NCBI GenBank assembly: GCA_051011595.1
Contig: JBPCTQ010000064.1
Span: forward strand, 1 to 8,709
DNA: 8,709 bases
Source: JAOUEE01 sp051011595
GTDB lineage: Bacteria > Actinomycetota > Acidimicrobiia > Acidimicrobiales > SHLQ01
Reading direction: 5' to 3'
Within the stretch, counting starts at the first letter, position 1. Every line of letters begins with the position of its first letter. This document shows positions 1 to 5,232 of the stretch, piece by piece. The translations under genes were made by a program, and so were the position numbers. The notes below the pieces were generated by a model. It searched no databases. It was given only the letters and a program-made list of their open reading frames with translations, and had not been told where the DNA came from.

Positions 1-1
1 G

Positions 2-109
2 TCTATTGTGCCTGTGGTGCATTTGGCGTGGGGGTTGGGGCCCTCGCCCCGCCAGCCGATCGCCGACAAGACCTCGCTCGACCGGTTCGGTCAGGCGTGG
101 CCGGGATGA
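2..109 (+). CDS. C-terminal end of an unidentified protein, possibly a family 2 glycosyltransferase (5' end outside window)
   Basis: An open frame enters from the left edge and stops at TGA 107-109, giving 35 codons. In this frame 29 of 35 codons end in G or C, clearly better than the neighbouring frames, which is the main reason to call it coding. The visible residues include VVHLAWGLG near the window edge. Short His-x-x-(W/Y)-G-x-G segments of this kind occur near the end of some ExoA-like GT2 glycosyltransferases, but the match is brief and the assignment is a guess. The gene converges on the minus-strand lipoprotein gene, with only one base between the two stop codons, so any shared terminator would have to lie inside coding sequence. 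Confidence 0.42.
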   Translation, partial: SIVPVVHLAWGLGPSPRQPIADKTSLDRFGQAWPG

Positions 110-110
110 C

Positions 111-1508
111 TCAGGGTGTGGTGTCGACCAGCTCGCTGATGGGGATGTAGTTGCCGCTGGGGCCGTCGTCGGGATCCCATTCGGCCAGCTGAGCGCCGTC
201 GTTGCCGTCGAGTTTGCCCGGCCCGAAGCTCACGTACGGTTGGGTGGGCAAGGCGATGTCGCCCAGTCCCTCGGCCGCGGCCAGGAAGGTGTCGTTGTCG
301 AGCACGGGTCCGGCCGCAACGGCCGCCAACTCGAAGAGCATCATGTGGGTACAGGCAATTCGGATGCCGATGGCCCAGTCCTCGTCGCCCGGCTCGACCG
401 AACGCATCTCGGGCACCGCGACGTCGGGGTTGGCCGCTTCGAAGGTGTCGATGCACTGGGCCAGAAGCGGGTCGGCGGTCTGCTCGGGTCCCTCGGGCAG
501 GGCCGGCCGAACGGCGATCACTCCTCGGGTCTCGTCGGGCCGGCTACGGGCCGCGCCCGACACCTCCCCCGAGCGGGCGATGTCGGCGTAGATCTCGACG
601 TCGAGCCCGGCTCGGAAGATGCCGTCGAGTGCGGTGGTCACGGCGCCCACGATCACCACTGCCGTGACTCCTTCGGCTGCGTAACGTTCGGCGAAGGCGC
701 TGAACTGGTCGTCGGCGGCCTGAATGTCGCCCGTTGCTGTGTCGGTGAGGGTGGTGAGGGCCACCTCGTGACCGGCGGCGGTGAGAGCGGACTCCATGGC
801 CTCGGCATCGGTGCTGCTGGTTGCTATGCCGTGGATGGCCACCACCTCGCCGTCGAGTGTCCCGGCGGTGTCGAGCGCAGCCACGGTCATCTCGATGCCC
901 CGTTCGGCCACCGTATCCGGCGTGATCAGCCGACCCTGGGAGCGGTCGATCCGTTCCTGGTTGATGCCGGAGTTGCCCACCGAGATCATCTCGTGTTGTT
1001 CGGTGATGCAGTAGATGTTGTCCTCACGCATGCCGCCGATGAGTGCGAACACCTCTTCGTCTTCGGCGAACTTGGTACACAGCGCTTCCTGCTCGGCCGG
1101 CACCAGCACGTCGTAGGTGTCGTAGAGCAGCTCGACCATGCGACCGTTGATGCCGCCGCGATCGTTGATGTCGTCGACCAGTGTGTTGTAGATGAGCTCG
1201 TAGTCGCCGTGGTTCACGTCGGCCAGGCCCGCATCGCGGATCAGCTGCAAGTCGAGCTGGGCCACACCCAACGTGATGGTCTCGGCGGTGACCCCACGGG
1301 CGGTGGCTTCGAGGGGGACGGCTTCGACGGCGAGGCTGGTGGTTGTGGAGGCGTTGTTGTCGGCGGTGGTGGTGGACGCCGAATCGCCGCCGCCGTCGAC
1401 GGTGGGCGGCGGGGTCGTGCTGGTTTCGGTGGTGGTCTCATCACCACTCGATGTGCAGCCGGCTGCCACGGCCGCAATCACCATCAACACCACAAGCACG
1501 CGTCGCAC
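111..1508 (-). CDS. ABC transporter substrate-binding lipoprotein, branched-chain amino-acid (Peripla_BP_6) type
   Basis: The product is 465 residues, starting with GTG at 1508. Residues 1-17 form a lipoprotein signal peptide (two Arg, a hydrophobic stretch, then AVAAGC) with the lipid-attachment Cys at 18. A Thr/Ser/Pro/Gly-rich linker of about 45 residues follows, as is common in actinobacterial lipoproteins tethered outside the membrane. From about residue 74 the sequence reads as a type 1 periplasmic-binding fold: a first strand (ITLGVAQLD), a helix with NDRGGINGR, and FALIGGMR before the hinge. The family captures small solutes for an ABC importer or a sensor; the ligand cannot be read from the sequence. 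It is the last gene of a minus-strand operon, 32 nt after the dehydrogenase gene, with an SD-like GAAGGGGG four nt before the start. No permease or ATPase gene lies in the window, so it may serve a transporter encoded elsewhere. Confidence 0.88.
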   Translation of the reverse strand: MRRVLVVLMVIAAVAAGCTSSGDETTTETSTTPPPTVDGGGDSASTTTADNNASTTTSLAVEAVPLEATARGVTAETITLGVAQLDLQLIRDAGLADVNHGDYELIYNTLVDDINDRGGINGRMVELLYDTYDVLVPAEQEALCTKFAEDEEVFALIGGMREDNIYCITEQHEMISVGNSGINQERIDRSQGRLITPDTVAERGIEMTVAALDTAGTLDGEVVAIHGIATSSTDAEAMESALTAAGHEVALTTLTDTATGDIQAADDQFSAFAERYAAEGVTAVVIVGAVTTALDGIFRAGLDVEIYADIARSGEVSGAARSRPDETRGVIAVRPALPEGPEQTADPLLAQCIDTFEAANPDVAVPEMRSVEPGDEDWAIGIRIACTHMMLFELAAVAAGPVLDNDTFLAAAEGLGDIALPTQPYVSFGPGKLDGNDGAQLAEWDPDDGPSGNYIPISELVDTTP

Positions 1509-1512
1509 GTGT

Positions 1513-1520
1513 CCCCCTTC
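1513..1520 (-). promoter_or_regulatory. Shine-Dalgarno of the substrate-binding lipoprotein gene
   Basis: On the minus strand GAAGGGGG lies 4 nt before the GTG at 1508. It supports this GTG as the start although no ATG is nearby. Its 5' end overlaps the 3' arm of the small hairpin at 1518-1534. Confidence 0.6.
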
Positions 1521-1534
1521 GCCTGGCTGGCGAA
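1518..1534 (-). other. small hairpin in the dehydrogenase/lipoprotein gene junction
   Basis: TTCGCC and GGCGAA form a perfect 6-bp stem around a 5-nt loop. The stem sits between the dehydrogenase stop and the lipoprotein start and shares bases with the Shine-Dalgarno of the latter. There is no following T-tract, so it is not an obvious terminator. It could mark an mRNA processing point or tune translation of the last gene; both are inferences. Confidence 0.4.
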
Positions 1535-1540
1535 ACGGTA

Positions 1541-2548
1541 TCAGGCGGTCCGCTCGAGCATGGCGGCCGTCACCGGGTTGAGGGCCGGCTCTTCGTTGGC
1601 ATAACGCCGGATCTCCTCGACCACGAAGTCGACCATGCGGCCGTACTCGCTGCCCTGGGAACCGGCCAGATGAGGGGTGAGGAACACACTGGGCAACTGC
1701 AGCAACGGGCTGTCGTCAGATAGCGGCTCGGGGTCGGTCACGTCGAGCACGGCGTAGAGCCGACCCGCCTCGACCTCCGGCAGCAGCGCCTGGTGATCGA
1801 TGATGGGCCCGCGGGCGGTGTTGATGATGGTGGCGCCCGTCTTCATCATCGCCAGCTGGTCGACTCCGATCATCCCGATGGTGGCGGGCAGGAGTGGGGC
1901 GTGGATCGACACGATGTCGCTCTGAGAACAGAGCTCGTCGAGCGACACGGAGCGCACACCCAGCGTTTCGGCCTCGGCGTTGTCGAGAAACGGGTCGTGG
2001 ACCAGCACGTCGAACTGGGGGAAGGGACCCAGCAAGTCGATGACGGCCCGTCCGACCAATGATGCGCCGACCAGGCCGATGGCCTTGTTCCAGTTGCCCA
2101 CCTCCCAGTTGCCGTAGAGCCGTCGCCCCTCGAGGGTGGGATCGCGCATCAGGTCACGTTGGAAGAGGGTGTCCTTGTTGGCCAGCAGGATCATGGCCAG
2201 CGTGTAGTCGGCGACCGGTAGGGCATTGGCGTTGGCGCCGGACGTCACGCGGACACCGGCCGTCCAGGTGGCGTCGGTGACCTGGTACTTGACCGTGCCG
2301 GCTGCGTAGGCGAAGTACCGGAGGTGGGGGGCCTGGTCCAGGAGGTCCTGGTCGATCGGTCCGCAGCCCCAGTGGCCCACAATCACCTCGGCCTGGGCCA
2401 ACAGCTCGGGGGCTCGGGGGTCGTGCCAGTGGGGGAGGGGCTGCCGATCGAGCACCTCGCCGACCCGATCGAGGGCGTCGAGAGCCCGATCGTCGAACAG
2501 TTCGGCGCCCTCGTAGTGGCACAGAACCAGCTTGGGGCGTCGGGTCAT
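1541..2548 (-). CDS. D-isomer-specific 2-hydroxyacid dehydrogenase (NAD-dependent)
   Basis: The product is 335 residues, a normal family length. The fold is the two-domain type in which a Rossmann NAD domain (about 105-295) is inserted in the substrate domain. Visible landmarks are the nucleotide loop GLVGASLVGR (158-167), the acidic residue after the second strand (VLVHDP, Asp185) that favours NAD over NADP, and the catalytic triad: Arg246 in INTARGP, Glu274 in DPEPL and His293 in TPHLAGS. Members reduce 2-keto acids such as glyoxylate, hydroxypyruvate or phosphohydroxypyruvate, or run the reverse reaction; the substrate here is unknown. The ATG at 2548 is chosen because it overlaps the upstream gene's stop as ATGA and starts the conserved N-terminal strand (PKLVLCHYEG). 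The open frame runs further upstream, but that part lies over the isomerase gene and is not part of the protein. Confidence 0.92.
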   Translation of the reverse strand: MTRRPKLVLCHYEGAELFDDRALDALDRVGEVLDRQPLPHWHDPRAPELLAQAEVIVGHWGCGPIDQDLLDQAPHLRYFAYAAGTVKYQVTDATWTAGVRVTSGANANALPVADYTLAMILLANKDTLFQRDLMRDPTLEGRRLYGNWEVGNWNKAIGLVGASLVGRAVIDLLGPFPQFDVLVHDPFLDNAEAETLGVRSVSLDELCSQSDIVSIHAPLLPATIGMIGVDQLAMMKTGATIINTARGPIIDHQALLPEVEAGRLYAVLDVTDPEPLSDDSPLLQLPSVFLTPHLAGSQGSEYGRMVDFVVEEIRRYANEEPALNPVTAAMLERTA

Positions 2549-3321
2549 GGCAGCAGCTTTCGGAGGAACTCGAGGTCGGCGATGGCTGACGAGAGCAGGT
2601 GTTCGGGTTCGTCCTGGTTGTCGGTGAGCACACCATTGGTGAACTCGATGGTCCAGCTGCCCGCGAACCCGAGCGATCGAACCAGTTCGACCCGTTCTTC
2701 GACATCGTTGGCGATGGATCGAAGCAGCGGCGCCTGGCGGCTGAGGTAGTTCACGTGTACGTGGGTGATCCGGTCGCCGTAGGCATCGAAGCGACGCCGG
2801 GTCAGGTCCTCGTCTTCGCCCAGGTGGATGATGGCCTGTACCTGGTCGGGCGGTCCGGCGGCAGCGAAGATGGTGGCGGCCACCTCGGGGTCCTCGGCGA
2901 TCGAGATGCCCTCGTGGCACTCACACAGCAGACGAACCGACGGCATCAGCCCGACCCACTCGGCTATTCGATCGGCGTAGGCGTCGCGCTGGTCGGGCTG
3001 GTTGCCGACGTTGTACTTGACGCCGTCGGCGTGGCAGCGAGTGACCCACGCCGCCGTCTCGGCTCGGGCGTCGGGGTTGGGATCGTCGAAACCGACGTAG
3101 GAATTGAAGACCGACACCCCGAGTTGGTGGTCGATCACCGCCTGCACCTCCGCCGGGTCAACCGCGGAGAGATGGCCCTCCCACACCTCGAGTCCGTCGA
3201 ACCCCGCGTCGGCGATCTGGTCGAGATGTTCACTCAGCCGCACGGTGGGCAGTCGTGCCGGATCGACCAACCCCCAACGGTTGGGTTCGATGGCAACCGT
3301 CCCCAGCAACACTTCGGTCAT
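2545..3321 (-). CDS. TIM-barrel sugar-phosphate isomerase/epimerase-like protein (AP_endonuc_2 superfamily)
   Basis: The product is 258 residues, the usual size of the xylose-isomerase-like TIM-barrel family. Barrel-strand motifs can be followed: GFDGLEVWEGH (40-50), LLCECHEG (131-138, Glu134 and His136), IIHLGED (164-170), THVHVNY (186-192, His187 and His189) and WTIEFTNG (223-230, Glu226). These Glu and His residues sit where relatives bind a divalent metal and place the catalytic acids. Relatives include hydroxypyruvate isomerase, tagatose and allulose epimerases and IolE/IolI, but the typical hydroxypyruvate isomerase signature is not obvious, so the substrate is left open. The ATG at 3321 has an AGGAG ten nt upstream (3332-3336, minus) inside the end of the regulator gene. 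One base separates it from the regulator stop, and it overlaps the dehydrogenase start by 4 nt, so the three are probably co-translated. Confidence 0.82.
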   Translation of the reverse strand: MTEVLLGTVAIEPNRWGLVDPARLPTVRLSEHLDQIADAGFDGLEVWEGHLSAVDPAEVQAVIDHQLGVSVFNSYVGFDDPNPDARAETAAWVTRCHADGVKYNVGNQPDQRDAYADRIAEWVGLMPSVRLLCECHEGISIAEDPEVAATIFAAAGPPDQVQAIIHLGEDEDLTRRRFDAYGDRITHVHVNYLSRQAPLLRSIANDVEERVELVRSLGFAGSWTIEFTNGVLTDNQDEPEHLLSSAIADLEFLRKLLP

Positions 3322-3322
3322 G

Positions 3323-3958
3323 TCAGCGCGGCTCCTGGTGCAGGCCTTCGGGGTCGAGCACGGTGATGCGGCCGCGACTCAGCGAGACCGTACCCGCGTC
3401 TTCGAGCTCACGGAGGCAGGCGTTGGCGGTGGGTCGGGTGGTGCCGGCCATGGCCGCAACGGCGTCCTGGGTGAGCGGGATGTCGCCGTCGAAGCACGCA
3501 CACAGCTCACCGAGCCGTCGGCGCAGTCGCTGCTCGGCGCTGACGTGACGAGCTTCGATGACGAGGTCGTGCAGGTCACGAACCCGCTGGTCGAGCAGGC
3601 TGACCAACAAGCGGTCGAGCGCCGGGTGGTCGCCGCGAACCTCGTCGAAGGCGTTGCGTTGCAGCGAGCTGCCGGTCACCGCGGTCACCGCTCGCACCGA
3701 GGCGAGACGGGGCGCATCGGTGACCAGGGCCTGTTCGCCCACGATCTCGCCTTCCCGGAGTACTCCGACGGCCGCCACGTCGCCCTGCTCGGTGACCCGT
3801 TCCACCAGCAGATGGCCTGAGTAGATCACGAAGACCGAGTCGCCGGGTTCTCCTTCGCGGTAGAGGTACCGGCCCGGCTTGATCGACTTGGTCACGAGCG
3901 CCGCTTCGAGTCGCGTCCGCGTGGCGGTGTCGAGGGCGTCGAGCAGGGTGGGCCACAT
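3323..3958 (-). CDS. Crp/Fnr family transcriptional regulator
   Basis: The product is 211 residues. The N-terminal cyclic-nucleotide-binding-type jelly roll spans about 20-110 and includes GRYLYREGEPGDSVFVIYSG and a phosphate-cassette-like segment: Gly74-Glu75, then Pro83-Arg84 and ASVRA (86-90). A dimerisation helix lies at about 112-138, and a C-terminal winged helix-turn-helix at about 140-202 (LTQDAVAAMAGTTRPTANAC is the HTH). No Fnr-type Cys cluster is seen at the N-terminus, so a small ligand such as a cyclic nucleotide is more likely than an Fe-S oxygen sensor. It is the first gene of the operon with the isomerase, dehydrogenase and lipoprotein genes, so it probably regulates them and itself. 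The ATG at 3958 lacks a clear Shine-Dalgarno; the transcript may be leaderless or nearly so. Confidence 0.9.
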   Translation of the reverse strand: MWPTLLDALDTATRTRLEAALVTKSIKPGRYLYREGEPGDSVFVIYSGHLLVERVTEQGDVAAVGVLREGEIVGEQALVTDAPRLASVRAVTAVTGSSLQRNAFDEVRGDHPALDRLLVSLLDQRVRDLHDLVIEARHVSAEQRLRRRLGELCACFDGDIPLTQDAVAAMAGTTRPTANACLRELEDAGTVSLSRGRITVLDPEGLHQEPR

Positions 3959-3983
3959 GATGGATCGATTGTGTCAGCGGCGG

Positions 3984-3995
3984 GTGCGGTCGCAC
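3984..3995. promoter_or_regulatory. candidate operator palindrome between divergent regulator and NUDIX genes
   Basis: GTGCG-GT-CGCAC is a 5-bp inverted repeat with a 2-nt centre, in the 86-nt gap between the Crp/Fnr gene and the NUDIX gene. It does not match the classical CRP half-site spacing (TGTGA-N6-TCACA). It is offered only as the best dyad in the control region of an operon that encodes its own regulator. In GC-rich DNA a dyad this short can arise by chance. Confidence 0.25.
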
Positions 3996-4008
3996 GAAAT
4001 GGTCGGTC

Positions 4009-4014
4009 TAGCGT
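4009..4014 (+). promoter_or_regulatory. putative -10 element (TAGCGT) for the NUDIX gene
   Basis: TAGCGT fits the actinobacterial TANNNT -10 pattern. A start about 7 nt downstream would give a leader of roughly 24 nt containing the AGAGGA Shine-Dalgarno (4034-4039), 5 nt before the ATG at 4045. No convincing -35 is seen. Confidence 0.4.
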
Positions 4015-4044
4015 GGGCGGGACGAGGGGCACGAGAGGACACCG

Positions 4045-4572
4045 ATGACGTTCACGCCGATCGTGGGCACGCTGGTCTACCTGTGGGACCGCCGAGCCGA
4101 TGAGGTCCTGATGATCCATCGGAACGCCCGCACCGACGACGACCACTACGGCAAGTTCAACGGCCTCGGCGGCAAGGTCGAGCTCGACGAGGATGTGGTC
4201 ACCAGCGCCCGGCGCGAGCTCGCCGAAGAAGCCGCCGTCGATGTCGACCAGCTGGTGCTACGGGGCACGGTCACGTGGAGCGGATTCGGCCCGGCCGGCG
4301 AGGACTGGTTGGGGTTCATTTTCTTGGCCGAGGCGTGGACCGGTGAACCGTTGCGAGCCAACCACGAGGGCGAGCTGGAATGGGTGGCCCGATCACGACT
4401 GATGGCCGCCTGTGACGACGATGCCGGCGTGCGTGACGCGGCCGCGCTGCCCCTCTGGGCCGGCGACCGGCATTTCCTGCCCTTGGTGTTCGACGACGAC
4501 CGCAGGGCATTCCACGGCACCATGCCGTACGACCACGACACGCCGCTGTCGTGGAGCTTCGTGAGAATCTGA
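4045..4572 (+). CDS. NUDIX hydrolase, MTH1-like (probable 8-oxo-dGTP diphosphatase type)
   Basis: The product is 175 residues. The NUDIX box (G-x5-E-x7-RE-U-x-EE-x-G-U) runs from Gly43 to Val65: G43, E49, R57-E58, E61-E62. All the Mg-binding glutamates are present, but the usual Gly of the last segment is Ala64. The stretch before it, KFNGLGGKVE (37-46), resembles WNGFGGKV of human MTH1. The C-terminal part (FLPLVF, then RAFHG and LSWSFVRI) also follows the MTH1 pattern of a PLL strand, a short charged turn and FHG. This favours cleansing of oxidised purine nucleotides over ADP-ribose or CoA hydrolysis, but substrate choice in this superfamily is hard to predict. An AGAGGA sits 5 nt before the ATG. 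The gene diverges from the Crp/Fnr gene and converges on the heme-barrel gene with a 15-nt gap. Confidence 0.88.
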   Translation: MTFTPIVGTLVYLWDRRADEVLMIHRNARTDDDHYGKFNGLGGKVELDEDVVTSARRELAEEAAVDVDQLVLRGTVTWSGFGPAGEDWLGFIFLAEAWTGEPLRANHEGELEWVARSRLMAACDDDAGVRDAAALPLWAGDRHFLPLVFDDDRRAFHGTMPYDHDTPLSWSFVRI

Positions 4573-4587
4573 ACCGGCTGGTGACCG

Positions 4588-5160
4588 TCAGTCGACCGGT
4601 GGGAACTCGGCCTGGGCCACTCGGCGCAAGGTGTTGCGGTCGGTGTGATGGAACAACCCCTCGATGTTGACCATGTCGAGAACCGAGTCCTCCTCGTAGC
4701 TGAACGTGTCGCCATCGATGGAGATGGTGACCTCGTAGGTCACACACTTGGCCTTCTCGACGAGATACGGATTGGTGGCCATTCCGTACTCCTCATCACC
4801 CGAGGTGGCCTTCATGGTGAAGGTGGTGGCGTCGGCGGCGGCCGGGCCACCGGCCTGGATGACCGATCCCCGGGGGATCACGAAAGAACGCATCACGTGG
4901 CCCAAGTCTGCGCACCAGAGCCAGTACCCGACCTCGGTGTGGAAGGGGTCCTCCTCGTCGGCCCGCCAGGCGGCCATGCGGTAGTCGAGGCCGAACAGGC
5001 TCTGGGTCCCGTTGTCGACCGGCCCGAACGGCTTGAACGAAATGGTCTCGCGATAAGGGGTCTCGCCCACCTCGCCCTCGGCGTGATGGTACGAGACGTC
5101 GAGTCCGTCGTCTCCTTCCCACTCGCCGGCCAACGCTGCCAAAGGTCCCCAGTGCTCCAT
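4588..5160 (-). CDS. nitrobindin-like heme-binding beta-barrel (FABP/THAP4-type) protein
   Basis: The product is 190 residues with no signal peptide, so cytoplasmic. The opening LAALAGEWEG (7-16) matches the L-x-x-L-x-G-x-W-x-G signature of the nitrobindin/THAP4 heme-barrel family, and HTEVGYW (74-80) followed by SFVIPRGSVIQAGG (92-105) matches its central strands (HxExGY, then a PTG-like turn before the next strand). Near the C-terminus LFHHTDRNTLRRV offers His171 or His172 in the region where family members carry the proximal heme ligand. Family proteins bind ferric heme and nitric oxide and can isomerise peroxynitrite; whether this one does is inference. It has more insertion residues between strands than compact bacterial nitrobindins, so a heme-free fatty-acid-binding-like role remains possible. 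An in-frame TGA at 5164-5166 lies one codon before the ATG, which fixes the start. Confidence 0.66.
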   Translation of the reverse strand: MEHWGPLAALAGEWEGDDGLDVSYHHAEGEVGETPYRETISFKPFGPVDNGTQSLFGLDYRMAAWRADEEDPFHTEVGYWLWCADLGHVMRSFVIPRGSVIQAGGPAAADATTFTMKATSGDEEYGMATNPYLVEKAKCVTYEVTISIDGDTFSYEEDSVLDMVNIEGLFHHTDRNTLRRVAQAEFPPVD

Positions 5161-5168
5161 GGGTCAGC

Positions 5169-5174
5169 ACCGTA
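5169..5174 (-). promoter_or_regulatory. putative -10 element (TACGGT) giving a leaderless transcript for the heme-barrel gene
   Basis: On the minus strand TACGGT is followed by 8 nt and then the ATG at 5160, with no Shine-Dalgarno between them. A TANNNT hexamer 6-8 nt before the first base of a start codon is the common layout of leaderless actinobacterial genes, so transcription probably begins at or next to the A of the ATG. Confidence 0.5.
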
Positions 5175-5194
5175 GCCGCGGCGGGCCGGACTGC

Positions 5195-5200
5195 TACGGT
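5195..5200 (+). promoter_or_regulatory. putative -10 element (TACGGT) for the oxidoreductase operon
   Basis: TACGGT matches TANNNT. Initiation about 7 nt downstream would leave a leader of about 26 nt containing the AGAAGG Shine-Dalgarno at 5217-5222 before the ATG at 5233. No clear -35 is visible. Confidence 0.42.
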
Positions 5201-5232
5201 CGCCCGCGTCGTCATCAGAAGGTGGTCCGATC

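Larger units (their letters stand above)
5169..5200. promoter_or_regulatory. perfect 8-bp inverted repeat in the divergent control region
   Basis: ACCGTAGC (5169-5176) and GCTACGGT (5193-5200) are exact reverse complements around a 16-nt GC-rich spacer, so the arm centres are 24 bp apart. They lie in the 72-bp gap between the minus-strand heme-barrel gene and the + strand oxidoreductase operon. Each arm contains an outward-facing TACGGT. The layout fits either two mirrored -10 elements or an operator that would cover both promoters. Confidence 0.55.

Noticed and set aside
6..1604. A 532-codon open frame on the + strand
   Set aside because: It lies antisense to the substrate-binding lipoprotein gene, is His/Gly/Val-rich with no recognisable domain, and arises from the strong third-position G/C bias of the minus-strand gene. 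The lipoprotein frame has a signal peptide, lipobox and family motifs.
2549..2920. N-terminal extension of the hydroxyacid dehydrogenase frame
   Set aside because: This part is Arg/Gly/Pro-rich and overlaps the isomerase gene in another frame. The dehydrogenase family N-terminus begins at the ATG at 2548, which also forms the ATGA junction.
2599..3820. Long + strand open frames opposite the isomerase and regulator genes
   Set aside because: They are shadows of the minus-strand genes, with no domain signature, no Shine-Dalgarno and unlikely composition.
3959..4044. Classical CRP site (TGTGA-N6-TCACA) upstream of the Crp/Fnr gene
   Set aside because: A TGTGT is present at 3971-3975 region but no TCACA partner at the right distance; only the shorter GTGCG-GT-CGCAC dyad was kept, at low confidence.
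4573..4600. Possible bidirectional terminator (ACCGG and CCGGT) between the convergent NUDIX and heme-barrel genes
   Set aside because: The arms are only 5 bp around an 18-nt gap, one is part of a self-palindromic ACCGGT, there is no T-tract, and part lies inside the heme-barrel coding sequence.
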